Assembly: GCA_937876205.1 (NCBI GenBank)
Contig: CALEII010000010.1
Location: forward strand, 1 to 56,463
Length of the DNA stretch: 56,463 bases
Origin: an uncultured Clostridia bacterium
GTDB taxonomy: Bacteria; Bacillota; Clostridia; Oscillospirales; Acutalibacteraceae
Reading direction: 5' to 3'
Positions 15,574-23,993 of this stretch are shown here, piece by piece. A model generated the notes under the pieces. The model had not been told where the DNA came from. It saw only the letters and a list, made by a program, of their open reading frames with translations, and did not search any database. Position 1 is the stretch's first letter. Each line of letters opens with the position of its first letter. The translations under genes and the position numbers were made by a program.

Positions 15574-17307
15574 ATGGCATTAGACGGAATTTTTCTCCAT
15601 CTTTTGAGTGAGGAGCTCAAAGAAGTTCTCATAGGCTCAAAGGTGGATAAAATACATCAGACACAAAAGGTGGAGCTTGTTTTCACTATGAGAACAAGAA
15701 GCGGAGCATACAGACTGCTTTTATCGGCATCAGGCAATGCCCCCAGACTTCATCTTACAACTCATCAGATTGAAAATCCCCCCAAACCCCCTATGCTCTG
15801 TATGCTTCTTCGCAAGCATCTGGGCAGTGCGACACTTGTTGATATACGGCAAGAGGGGCTTGACAGAATTCTGAAGCTCGTTTTCAGCTGTGTAAACGAA
15901 CTCGGTGACAGAGTAACAAGAACTCTTGTGATTGAGATTATGGCGCAGTACAGTAACATCATTCTCCTTGATGAAAATGATGTCATAATTGATGCCGTGA
16001 AGCGTGTTGACAGCACAAAGTCGTCGGTGCGTGAGGTTCTGCCCGGACTTTCTTATGAGCTTCCCCCCGGGCAGAATAAGCTGAGTATCATTGACGACAC
16101 TCCCGAAGACATTCTCTCTGCAATCACAAGCAAAAACACAAAGCTTAATAATGCAATTCTCTCTTCAATGGAGGGTATGTCACCCGTTCTCTGCCGTGAA
16201 ATTGCATTCAGAACAGCAGGTATTGATGCTGTTGCAGATGAGCTTTCAGACAATCAGAAGATAAAGCTTGCATTCGAACTCGAAATGCTTAAAAATACAG
16301 TGCTTCACAGAACGGTTTCTCCCAATGCCGTGGCAGATACACAGGGAAAGCTTCTTGATTTTTCCTTTGTTCCCATTACACAGTACGGCTCGGCAGCGCA
16401 GTATCTGTCTTATGAATCACTTTCAGAAACACTCGAAAGATTTTATTTTGAGCGTGAACGCCTTGCAAGAACAAAGTCAAAAGCAGAAGACCTTTTCAAG
16501 AATATAAACAATCTCATTGAACGCCTTTCAAAGAAAATCAGCAATCAGATGGCAGAGCTTGAGGAATGTAAGGAGCGGGAAGAGAAAAAGATTTATGCAG
16601 AGCTTATCAATGCAAATCTTTACAGACTCGGTAAGGGCTGTGATTTCTATGAGCTTGAAAATTATTACGATGACTATAAAACCGTGAGAATTCCCGTAAA
16701 GCCCGAGCTCAATCCCACGGAGAATGCACAGAGATATTATAAGGAATACAGAAAACTCAGAACTGCCGAAGAAATGCTGACAAGGCTCATTGCAGAGGGC
16801 AGGGAAGAGCTTGTTTACCTGAGAACAGTTTTAGATGAGCTCAGCCGTGCAGAAACTGAAAGAGAAATCAGTGAAATCCGTCAGGAGCTTTCCGAAGGAG
16901 GTTTCGTCAGACAGAAGAATCAGGGCAGAGTCAAGAAAAGTTCACCTATGCCTCCACTTGAATTCGATGCACCTGACGGCTTCAAGGTTTATGTGGGCAG
17001 AAACAATATCCAGAACGACAAGCTGTCCTTGAAAACTGCGATGAAAGCTGACCTGTGGTTTCATATTCAGAAAGCCCCCGGCTCACATGTCATTCTCTCT
17101 CTTGAGGGCAGAGAGCCCACAGAAAAGGCAATGGAATTTGCCGCAAAAACAGCTGCTTATTACAGCTCAGGCAGGGAAGCGGGAGCCGTTGAGGTTGATT
17201 ATACCGAGGTCCGTAATCTCAAAAAGCCTGTTGGCTCAAAACCGGGCTTTGTTATATATCATATTTATAATTCAGTGTTGGTTAAACCCGAAAACCCCGA
17301 AAAATAA
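15574..17307 (+). CDS. rqcH: RqcH ribosome rescue factor (NFACT protein)
   Basis: A 577-residue NFACT-family protein, formerly called fibronectin-binding protein. It has the NFACT-N domain (1-200, with the functionally important Asp-Arg in GLDRIL), HhH and coiled-coil regions (about 290-430), and the C-terminal NFACT-R domain (about 455-570) with ADLWFHIQKAPGSHVIL. RqcH binds obstructed 50S subunits and adds C-terminal alanine tails to stalled peptides. It starts directly after the nif3 stop. Confidence 0.93.
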   Translation: MALDGIFLHLLSEELKEVLIGSKVDKIHQTQKVELVFTMRTRSGAYRLLLSASGNAPRLHLTTHQIENPPKPPMLCMLLRKHLGSATLVDIRQEGLDRILKLVFSCVNELGDRVTRTLVIEIMAQYSNIILLDENDVIIDAVKRVDSTKSSVREVLPGLSYELPPGQNKLSIIDDTPEDILSAITSKNTKLNNAILSSMEGMSPVLCREIAFRTAGIDAVADELSDNQKIKLAFELEMLKNTVLHRTVSPNAVADTQGKLLDFSFVPITQYGSAAQYLSYESLSETLERFYFERERLARTKSKAEDLFKNINNLIERLSKKISNQMAELEECKEREEKKIYAELINANLYRLGKGCDFYELENYYDDYKTVRIPVKPELNPTENAQRYYKEYRKLRTAEEMLTRLIAEGREELVYLRTVLDELSRAETEREISEIRQELSEGGFVRQKNQGRVKKSSPMPPLEFDAPDGFKVYVGRNNIQNDKLSLKTAMKADLWFHIQKAPGSHVILSLEGREPTEKAMEFAAKTAAYYSSGREAGAVEVDYTEVRNLKKPVGSKPGFVIYHIYNSVLVKPENPEK

Positions 17308-17322
17308 ATTGAGGTGGAAGAA

Positions 17323-19866
17323 ATGTCAAAATGCAGAAAGGTAATCACAGTTATCTCTGTTATTCTTGCTGTTATCATCGCATTGCCGTTATATATGGGT
17401 ATATCGGCAGGTCTGCTTATGCCGACAGTGAGGTTCGATGCCGAAAACCTTACAGGTGAGGTCACAAACGGTGCCTCGGGCTATCTTTACGGCATTGCAG
17501 AAGACGGCGTGCCGTCATACAATATGGTTGAAAGCCTTGATGTTTCTTCAGTTTCGGCAAAAACTCAGGGCGGTCTTCAGCATCCTATAGGAGAAGTGGG
17601 CGATGTTGCACCGTCACTTCTGAGAACGGGGAATTGCGATTATATTGTCGTTTATCTTCAGGATATGTTCTCCACCTGGTATTATGAGGATGCGAACATA
17701 ACCGAAATGAAGAAAAACGGCACCTATGACTGGAAAGAATTTCTTACAGAAACATATTTCCCTCTTGTTGAAAAGTCGGTCAACGAAATGAAGACTGCCG
17801 TATACGCCGACAAACTCGTTTATTGCATTTTCAATGAATGTGACAACGGTGTGTGGTTCGGTGAGTGGGTCAAAGACGGTGAAAACGGCTGGAATGACTG
17901 GAATGAGCAGGGCAGAAAGAATTTCTATGAAGCCTGGAAAATGACTTATGATTATGTCAGAAAACTTGACCCTGATGCGGTTATCGGCGGTCCCGGTTAC
18001 TATGAATACAGCTCTTGGAAAACAGATGAATTTCTGAAATTTACATCAGAAAACAGCTGTAATCCCGATGTGATTATCTATCACGAGCTTGGTGACCGTT
18101 CAATCTATGACTGGGAATCGAATGTAGAGGACCTTTATTCAATCGAGGAAAAATACGGTGTTGACACAAAAACGCCGATAATCGTAACCGAATACGGCAG
18201 AATGCAGGACAACGGCAACCCCTGCACAATGCTCAAATACATAGTCCGTACGGAAAACACAAAGGTTTATTCAAATCAGGCATACTGGCTCTTTGCAGAC
18301 AACCTCTGCAGCACCTGTGCCGATTACAACACTCCCAACTCTGCCTGGTGGGTATACAGATGGTACACAAGTATGCAGGGGCAGACAATGGCGAGTGAAA
18401 TTGATGATATTCTCCATTCTGATCTGGGTAAAGCCTTGAAAGAGAAGAGAGAACTGCGTTATCAGCAGTTTATGGGGCTTGGCACAATCACAGAAGAAAA
18501 GGATAAGCTCAGTATCCTTGTTTCAGGCGCAGATTATAAGGGCAGAGTGGTTGTTGAAAACCTTAAAGACACTGCACTTTACGGCAAAAATGTAAAAGTA
18601 CAGGTTGAGGCTGTTACTTATCAGGGTATCTTAGGCAAGGTTTATGAGCCTGAAATCGTGAAAATATACTCCGAAAAATGCGGTAATAATCTGTCCGTTT
18701 CTCTTGATATGGATGACGATACTGCATACCGCATAACCGTTACATCTACCGAAAATGTTGAGCAACTTGAAAATGACAATCTCTGGGTAAGATTTGAGGC
18801 AGAGCACGGCACTCTTACGGGTGATGCGTACACATACGACAGTGCTTATGCCACAACGGGTGAGCAAAGCGGTATGGTCGGCGGTATGGAAAAAGACGGC
18901 GACGGCGTTGAAATGAAAATTACCGTACCCGAAGATTGCACATATCAGCTGAGAATTATTTACGGCAAGGCAAATGACGGCTCTGCAAGTGCAGACAGAG
19001 TCAATGCCGAAGTGAAATTCACTCTTGACGGTGAAGAAAGTGTGCTTTCATACCCAAATACAATCAGAAGTGAAATCACAAGCACATATGACCTTGAAAG
19101 AGAGCTTACAAAGGGTGAGCATACTCTGAAATTCTCCCATAAAAACGGTACAAGTGTCCTTGACAGCATTCTTGTGAGAAAAGCTGAGAAGAGAGCTTCC
19201 GTTTACCTTGAAGAGGATGACGACAGGGAAAACTCATATCTTGCAGTTGCTCCCTGCGACGGATATTATAAGCTCACAACATCATCTGACGGACTTTTCA
19301 ATATTGACGGTGCCAATGTCAGTATCTTAAACGGTCAGGCTTTTGTTTATCTCAGGCGTGGGCTCAATTATATTGAAGGACCCGAAAAAGCAATGATAAA
19401 TATTTTCACATCAGATGAAAAGGGCAAGCCGATTACCCTTGAAACAGATGCTGCAGTTCTTTCTGACGGTGCAGTAATCAAGAAAAATGACACACTCGGA
19501 ATAAACTACATTTCAGGTATTTCATCTGAGGGCGGAAAGTCTGAGTATAAAATAAATGCACCCGAAAAGGGTACATATAAGCTCACAATAAACTATTCAA
19601 ACAACCGTGAAAACGGTGTGCATTCCTACAATGTTGACCTTGTCGAGGATTTTATAACAATCTCAGTAAACGGTGAAAAGAGTGAGAATCTTTATTGCAG
19701 AAATACATATTCTCACGATACATACACAACCGTTACTACAAATATAAGCCTTGAAAAAGGGGAGAATGTACTCACATTCTCAAATGACGGCGCAAATAAA
19801 TTCAATAACGGCACAACCTTTGCACCCGACATTTCATCAATAGAAGTCAATCCGGCAAAACAATAG
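17323..19866 (+). CDS. Secreted or membrane-anchored clan GH-A glycosidase with CBM-like domains
   Basis: An 847-residue protein. An N-terminal hydrophobic segment (about 7-30) acts as signal peptide or anchor. A TIM-barrel-like domain follows (about 40-400), with a probable acid/base Glu172 in FNECDNGVW and a probable nucleophile Glu290 in TEYGRM. This Asn-Glu plus later Glu arrangement is typical of clan GH-A, perhaps GH39-like or GH5-like. After a beta-rich spacer, two CBM6/CBM35-like beta-sandwiches are seen (about 490-625 and 710-845). No dockerin or sortase signal is present. The start at 17323 is chosen for its GAGGTGG site. The substrate is unknown. Confidence 0.72.
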   Translation: MSKCRKVITVISVILAVIIALPLYMGISAGLLMPTVRFDAENLTGEVTNGASGYLYGIAEDGVPSYNMVESLDVSSVSAKTQGGLQHPIGEVGDVAPSLLRTGNCDYIVVYLQDMFSTWYYEDANITEMKKNGTYDWKEFLTETYFPLVEKSVNEMKTAVYADKLVYCIFNECDNGVWFGEWVKDGENGWNDWNEQGRKNFYEAWKMTYDYVRKLDPDAVIGGPGYYEYSSWKTDEFLKFTSENSCNPDVIIYHELGDRSIYDWESNVEDLYSIEEKYGVDTKTPIIVTEYGRMQDNGNPCTMLKYIVRTENTKVYSNQAYWLFADNLCSTCADYNTPNSAWWVYRWYTSMQGQTMASEIDDILHSDLGKALKEKRELRYQQFMGLGTITEEKDKLSILVSGADYKGRVVVENLKDTALYGKNVKVQVEAVTYQGILGKVYEPEIVKIYSEKCGNNLSVSLDMDDDTAYRITVTSTENVEQLENDNLWVRFEAEHGTLTGDAYTYDSAYATTGEQSGMVGGMEKDGDGVEMKITVPEDCTYQLRIIYGKANDGSASADRVNAEVKFTLDGEESVLSYPNTIRSEITSTYDLERELTKGEHTLKFSHKNGTSVLDSILVRKAEKRASVYLEEDDDRENSYLAVAPCDGYYKLTTSSDGLFNIDGANVSILNGQAFVYLRRGLNYIEGPEKAMINIFTSDEKGKPITLETDAAVLSDGAVIKKNDTLGINYISGISSEGGKSEYKINAPEKGTYKLTINYSNNRENGVHSYNVDLVEDFITISVNGEKSENLYCRNTYSHDTYTTVTTNISLEKGENVLTFSNDGANKFNNGTTFAPDISSIEVNPAKQ

Positions 19867-19893
19867 TATATATTTATAATAAATGCAAAAAAT

Positions 19894-19921
19894 ACCTCCG
19901 TGAAGATACGGAGGTGTTTTT
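19894..19921 (+). terminator. Hairpin whose 3' arm is a perfect ribosome site
   Basis: Stem ACCTCCGT (19894-19901) / ACGGAGGT (19908-19915) followed by GTTTTT. It can end transcription of the glycosidase gene. The 3' arm also contains GGAGGT, spaced 6 bases from the ATG of a 45-codon frame, so it may instead hide a ribosome binding site. Confidence 0.75.
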
Positions 19922-20059
19922 ATGCTTATTGTGAAAAATCTGTGTGTGGCAACAAAAGCCGTTAAGGTGATAAAGCTGCTCACTGCGGCAAAATATATTG
20001 TTGCCGTGTTTGCTTTTATTCTCGTTGTGAAAAATACTGTCTGCGCCGTCAGTGAATAG
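19922..20059 (+). CDS. Candidate small membrane peptide (45 aa)
   Basis: An ATG-initiated 45-codon frame starts 6 bases after a perfect GGAGGT. The product has a positively charged amphipathic first half (Lys/Val/Ala) and a hydrophobic segment (about 25-36, YIVAVFAFILVV). It overlaps the convergent thiI end by 11 bp. It resembles other small single-span peptides but I do not recognise a family. The hairpin that contains its ribosome site could make translation conditional. It could also be chance coding after a terminator. Confidence 0.4.
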   Translation: MLIVKNLCVATKAVKVIKLLTAAKYIVAVFAFILVVKNTVCAVSE

Positions 20060-21221
20060 CAAGGTGCTTTACGTTTGCTATTGCGGCGTTCACAAGCTCA
20101 TCATCCCATGCTGCTTCTTCTGCTTCAACAGCCATCTGCAGCGTGGGCTTTGTTCTGGGGTGCTTTGGTGTGAAGACAGTGCAGCAGTCCTCATAAGGCT
20201 CAATTGAAATATCAAATGTGTCAATCTTTCTTGATATTTCAATGATTTCGTTTTTATCCATACCGATGCAGGGTCTGAAAACGGGAAGCTGTGCAGCATC
20301 GTCTGTACAGCGCAGTGCCCACATTGTCTGAGATGCAACCTGTCCCACGCTTTCACCTGTTATGAGAGCTCCGCAGTCCTTGTCCTCTGCTATTCTTGAT
20401 GCGATTTTCATCATAATTCTGCGCATTGTAATTGTGAACATATCTTCAGGTGAATTGTCTCTGATTGACTCCTGAATCTCGGTGAAAGGCACAGTATAAA
20501 GATCAATTCTTCCGCAGTAGCGTGCAACCTTTTTAAGAAGCTCGTGAACCTTCATTTCTGCACGTTCAGATGTGTAAGGCGGTGAAGCAAAATGAACGGC
20601 TGTAAGCTGCAGCCCTCGTTTTGCCATCATCCACGCTGCAACGGGACTGTCTATGCCGCCTGAAATCAGAACGCAGGCCTTGCCGCCTGTGCCTGTGGGC
20701 ATACCGCCTGCCCCCTTGAGCTGATTGCCGTGAATAAATGCGTGATTGTCCCTGACTTCGACAGTGACCTTTACATCAGGATTGTGAACGTCAACCTTAA
20801 GGTGATGCAGATGTGAAAGAATGAATCCGCCCACCTCTCTGCATATTTCGGGAGAGTTGTAGGGGAAGTTCTTATCTGAACGCTTGGCTTCAACCTTGAA
20901 TGTTTTTGCGAATGAAAGCTCATCTCTCAGGTAATCGAGGGCTGTTTTCTTAATGACCTCAATATCCTTCTCACACTGAGCTGCACGGGAAATTCCCACA
21001 ACGCCGAAAATGTGCTGAATAATATCAACAGCCTTGTCAAAATCAATGTTTTCGTCAACGGGTGATATCACGCAGGTTGACTGGGAGCGTGTGAATTTGA
21101 ATTCACCCACAGAGTGGCGCAGTCTTTGTCTGATGTTTTTCATAAGTATGTCCTCAAAGGTGCGTCTGTTCAGTCCCTTGAGAGCAAGCTCGCCGTCTTT
21201 TAAAAGTATAATTTCCTTCAT
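20049..21221 (-). CDS. thiI: tRNA 4-thiouridine synthetase ThiI
   Basis: A 390-residue protein with an N-terminal ferredoxin-like and THUMP region (about 1-165) and a PP-loop ATPase domain with SGGIDSPVAAW (near 185-195). It adenylates and sulfurates U8 of tRNA. The C-terminal rhodanese domain of enterobacterial ThiI is absent, as in Bacillus, where sulfur comes directly from a dedicated NifS-like desulfurase. That partner is encoded immediately upstream. Confidence 0.93.
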   Translation of the reverse strand: MKEIILLKDGELALKGLNRRTFEDILMKNIRQRLRHSVGEFKFTRSQSTCVISPVDENIDFDKAVDIIQHIFGVVGISRAAQCEKDIEVIKKTALDYLRDELSFAKTFKVEAKRSDKNFPYNSPEICREVGGFILSHLHHLKVDVHNPDVKVTVEVRDNHAFIHGNQLKGAGGMPTGTGGKACVLISGGIDSPVAAWMMAKRGLQLTAVHFASPPYTSERAEMKVHELLKKVARYCGRIDLYTVPFTEIQESIRDNSPEDMFTITMRRIMMKIASRIAEDKDCGALITGESVGQVASQTMWALRCTDDAAQLPVFRPCIGMDKNEIIEISRKIDTFDISIEPYEDCCTVFTPKHPRTKPTLQMAVEAEEAAWDDELVNAAIANVKHLAIH

Positions 21222-21237
21222 TTTGTCAAAACTCCGT

Positions 21238-22365
21238 TTATCTTCTTATTCTCATAACGATTCTGTTTATTGCGTCAACAACCTCATCCATATCTTTTTT
21301 TGTCGTATAGCGTGAAAGGCTTATTCTTATTGCCGAATCAATTCTTTTGCCGTCAAGACCTGTTGCTGTGAGCACTTCACTTCTGTGTCCCTTTTTACAG
21401 GCTGAGCCGGCTGAAACATAAATTCCGTACTCTGAGAGTGAGTTCACAATTGTCTGTGACGGTACACCCAGAACGGAGAGATTTATAATGTAGGGTAGTG
21501 CATCTGCAGGTGAATTTATGTGAACACCGCCGATTTTTGTGACCTCACTTACAAAATGGTCTCTTACGCTTCTTACATTTTCAAGCTCTTTCGTCAGCGA
21601 AGGCAAAGCGTCAACTGCTGCACCGAAGCCGATTATGGCAGGCATTGCTTCAGTTCCCGAGATTATGCCTCTCTCCTGACCGCCGCCGACTAAGTATGGC
21701 TTTATGCTGAGTCCTTTTCTTATATACAGTGCGCCTGCACCCTTGGGACCGTGAATTTTATGTGAGCTCACGGACATAAGGTCAATGCCTGATTTGGCAG
21801 GGTTGAGAGGTATTTTACCGAAAGCCTGAACTGCATCAACATGAATGAGTGCCGATGAATCTGCACGCCTGAGTGCAGTTTTTATCTGACTTACGGGGTT
21901 AACGGTGCCTATTTCATTATTAACCGCCATAATGCTTATAAGAATGGTTTTCTGATTGATTGCATTCATAAACTCTGACGGTGAGAATGAGCCGTTTATA
22001 TCAGGCTTCAGTCTTATGATTTCAAAGCCCTGTTCCTCAAGCCGTTTCATACATTCACTGACGCTGGGGTGCTCAAGTGCCGTTGTTATGATTCTGTTGC
22101 CTTTTCTCTTGTTTGCGTTGACTGCACCGAAAATTGCCGTGTTGTTGGCTGCAGTTCCGCTTGGTGTGAAATAAATTTCTTCCTTTGAGCAGGAAAGTGC
22201 AGATGCAACCTGAGAGCGTGCAGTTTCCAGTGCCTTTGATGCCTCAACACCCTTTTTGTGAAGAGAAGAGGGATTGCCGTAGTTTTCCGTCAGCATATGA
22301 AGCATAGCGTCTGTGGCTTCACGGCAGGGCTTTGTGGTGGCACTGTTGTCAAGATATATTTCCAA
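21238..22365 (-). CDS. Cysteine desulfurase (NifS/NifZ-like)
   Basis: A 375-residue class V aminotransferase-fold PLP enzyme. The PLP lysine is in SSHKIHGPKG and the catalytic cysteine in the loop SAGSACKKGHRS. It mobilises sulfur from cysteine, here probably for ThiI encoded 16 bp downstream. The longest frame begins at 22398, but a TTG at 22365 has AAGGAG 7 bases upstream and gives the conserved start (L/M)EIYLDNSATTKP, so I use it. Confidence 0.9.
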   Translation of the reverse strand: MEIYLDNSATTKPCREATDAMLHMLTENYGNPSSLHKKGVEASKALETARSQVASALSCSKEEIYFTPSGTAANNTAIFGAVNANKRKGNRIITTALEHPSVSECMKRLEEQGFEIIRLKPDINGSFSPSEFMNAINQKTILISIMAVNNEIGTVNPVSQIKTALRRADSSALIHVDAVQAFGKIPLNPAKSGIDLMSVSSHKIHGPKGAGALYIRKGLSIKPYLVGGGQERGIISGTEAMPAIIGFGAAVDALPSLTKELENVRSVRDHFVSEVTKIGGVHINSPADALPYIINLSVLGVPSQTIVNSLSEYGIYVSAGSACKKGHRSEVLTATGLDGKRIDSAIRISLSRYTTKKDMDEVVDAINRIVMRIRR

Positions 22366-22426
22366 ATTATCAACTCCTTGTAATGATATAGCAATCATTA
22401 CATCCTATGTGTCGGTTTTGTTTTTG

Positions 22427-23161
22427 TTAAAAATAGCAGGGCTCAAGTCCGTATTCGGGATAGTCTGCATAAAGGTGCGACAGATCATTCTGATAAACAA
22501 GCTGAACATCAATACCGTATCTGCCGGTACCTTTTCTGAAAAATACAATTTTTGTAACACCGGTGTTGAGAAAATGAGGGTCAAAGACTACATTTTCAGG
22601 GTCAAGCCCCAGTGCAGAATGAAAAAGAAACGTGTTGAATGCTGCGTGAGCAACAACGGCGACTTTAGATGCGTTATTATACCTTGAACGGATATGGCGG
22701 AGCACTTTTTCGGCTCTTGCAAGCTGTTCACTGTCACTCCAGTTTTTTGTGAAGCTTATTATTCTGCCGTTTTCGTCAAATTCATCTGCAAGCGTTACAA
22801 GAGGAAACATTTCTTTTGCCTTAGCAAAGGTCAGACCTGAATACTCTTCCTCAACGCCTCCGTTTTCTGACAAAAGAGGGTGAACTGTCACATTGTGACT
22901 GCCGTTTTCGGGTTGCCTTTTTACAATCTCACTTGCTGTGTTCATAGCACGTCTGAGACCGCTTGAGTAGACAGCATCAAACGGGTAATTGCTGAATCTC
23001 TCACCCAGAAGCTCAGCCTGATGCTGTCCCTTTGGTGTCAGGGGAACATCAAATCTGTCAAGCTCACTGAGATCTTCAATGCTTTTACCCAGATTGCCGA
23101 AGGTCTGCCCGTGACGGATAATATATAACTCAAGCTCGATTTCATTTGTAGCCGTTGGCAT
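22427..23161 (-). CDS. Histidine phosphatase family protein
   Basis: A 244-residue phosphoglycerate-mutase-like protein. The phosphohistidine motif RHGQT is at about 15-19, and the second His lies in VVAHAAF, where the usual G-H is replaced by A-H. Such proteins dephosphorylate small molecules or sugars, and the substrate cannot be read. The short polar N-terminus carries no signal peptide. It is separated by about 60 bp from the desulfurase gene and may be transcribed with it. Confidence 0.82.
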   Translation of the reverse strand: MPTATNEIELELYIIRHGQTFGNLGKSIEDLSELDRFDVPLTPKGQHQAELLGERFSNYPFDAVYSSGLRRAMNTASEIVKRQPENGSHNVTVHPLLSENGGVEEEYSGLTFAKAKEMFPLVTLADEFDENGRIISFTKNWSDSEQLARAEKVLRHIRSRYNNASKVAVVAHAAFNTFLFHSALGLDPENVVFDPHFLNTGVTKIVFFRKGTGRYGIDVQLVYQNDLSHLYADYPEYGLEPCYF

Positions 23162-23195
23162 AAATTCACCCCTTGATTATCAATACTAAATAATT

Positions 23196-23224
23196 ATTAT
23201 ATCACATAAAACACTGATAAGCAA
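23196..23224 (-). promoter_or_regulatory. Promoter of histidine phosphatase gene
   Basis: On the minus strand TTGCTT (23224-23219) and TATAAT (23201-23196) with a 17 bp spacer, 35 bp upstream of the start. Confidence 0.6.
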
Positions 23225-23270
23225 TAATGAACAACTGATTTTTTTGTTCATAAAATGTATGGGTGGTACT

Positions 23271-23930
23271 ATGTTCAGACGGAAACGGCGTGGAAAATTT
23301 GTGTCATTTTTAATTCTGACTCTTTTGTCTGCATTGTTTGTTTTTGTTGTTTTTGAAATTCGCATAACGCCTGTAATAACGGCAATGGCAGAGTCAAGGG
23401 CAAGAAATATTGCAACGGAAACTGTCAATGATGCAGTGAGAAAGGTCCTGTGCGAAAAAAATCTCAGCTACGACAGTCTTGTCAGGCTTACCCGTGACGG
23501 AGAGGGACATATCACATCAGTCACAATAGACAGCATAAAGACCAATAAGCTGTGCGCCGAGATAAGGGGTGAAATTGTAGATACTCTTGCCGTGTTGGGT
23601 GAACGTAATGTGGCAATTCCCATAGGTAATCTTACAGGAATTGACATTCTGACGGGGCGTGGTCCGAGACTCAATATTTCAATTTCTCTCTCGGGCTCTG
23701 CGACAACAGATATCACAAATGAATTTCAGACTGCGGGCATAAATCAGACAAGACATCTTATGATACTGAATGTAAAAACAAAGATATACATAATAATGCA
23801 AAGCGGAAATATCACGACTGAGACCGAAAACAGCATTGTTGTGGCTGAAACCGTTATCGTGGGTAAGGTGCCTGAAATATATTCTGACGGCTCTGACGGA
23901 CTGTGGGAAAATCTCATTGACCCCGAATAA
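23271..23930 (+). CDS. yunB: Sporulation protein YunB
   Basis: A 219-residue protein with a basic N-terminus, one transmembrane helix (about 8-28) and an extracytoplasmic domain rich in the YunB pattern (VAIPIGNLTGIDILTGRGP). YunB is expressed in the mother cell during sporulation in Bacillus, and mutants have a spore defect. The ATG at 23271 with GGGTGG upstream is preferred over the one at 23244. Its presence argues for an endospore former. Confidence 0.88.
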   Translation: MFRRKRRGKFVSFLILTLLSALFVFVVFEIRITPVITAMAESRARNIATETVNDAVRKVLCEKNLSYDSLVRLTRDGEGHITSVTIDSIKTNKLCAEIRGEIVDTLAVLGERNVAIPIGNLTGIDILTGRGPRLNISISLSGSATTDITNEFQTAGINQTRHLMILNVKTKIYIIMQSGNITTETENSIVVAETVIVGKVPEIYSDGSDGLWENLIDPE

Positions 23931-23936
23931 AAGAGA

Positions 23937-23965
23937 TTGAAAATAATATTTCAGTGTGATATAAT
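23937..23965 (+). promoter_or_regulatory. Promoter of ligA
   Basis: TTGAAA (23937-23942) and TATAAT (23960-23965) with a 17 bp spacer. Confidence 0.75.
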
Positions 23966-23993
23966 TTTTACAGAAAAAAACGGAGGAATTATA

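Noticed and set aside
19874..20062. 62-residue minus-strand frame next to thiI
   Set aside because: It is the shadow of the small plus-strand frame and of the hairpin, without a ribosome site.
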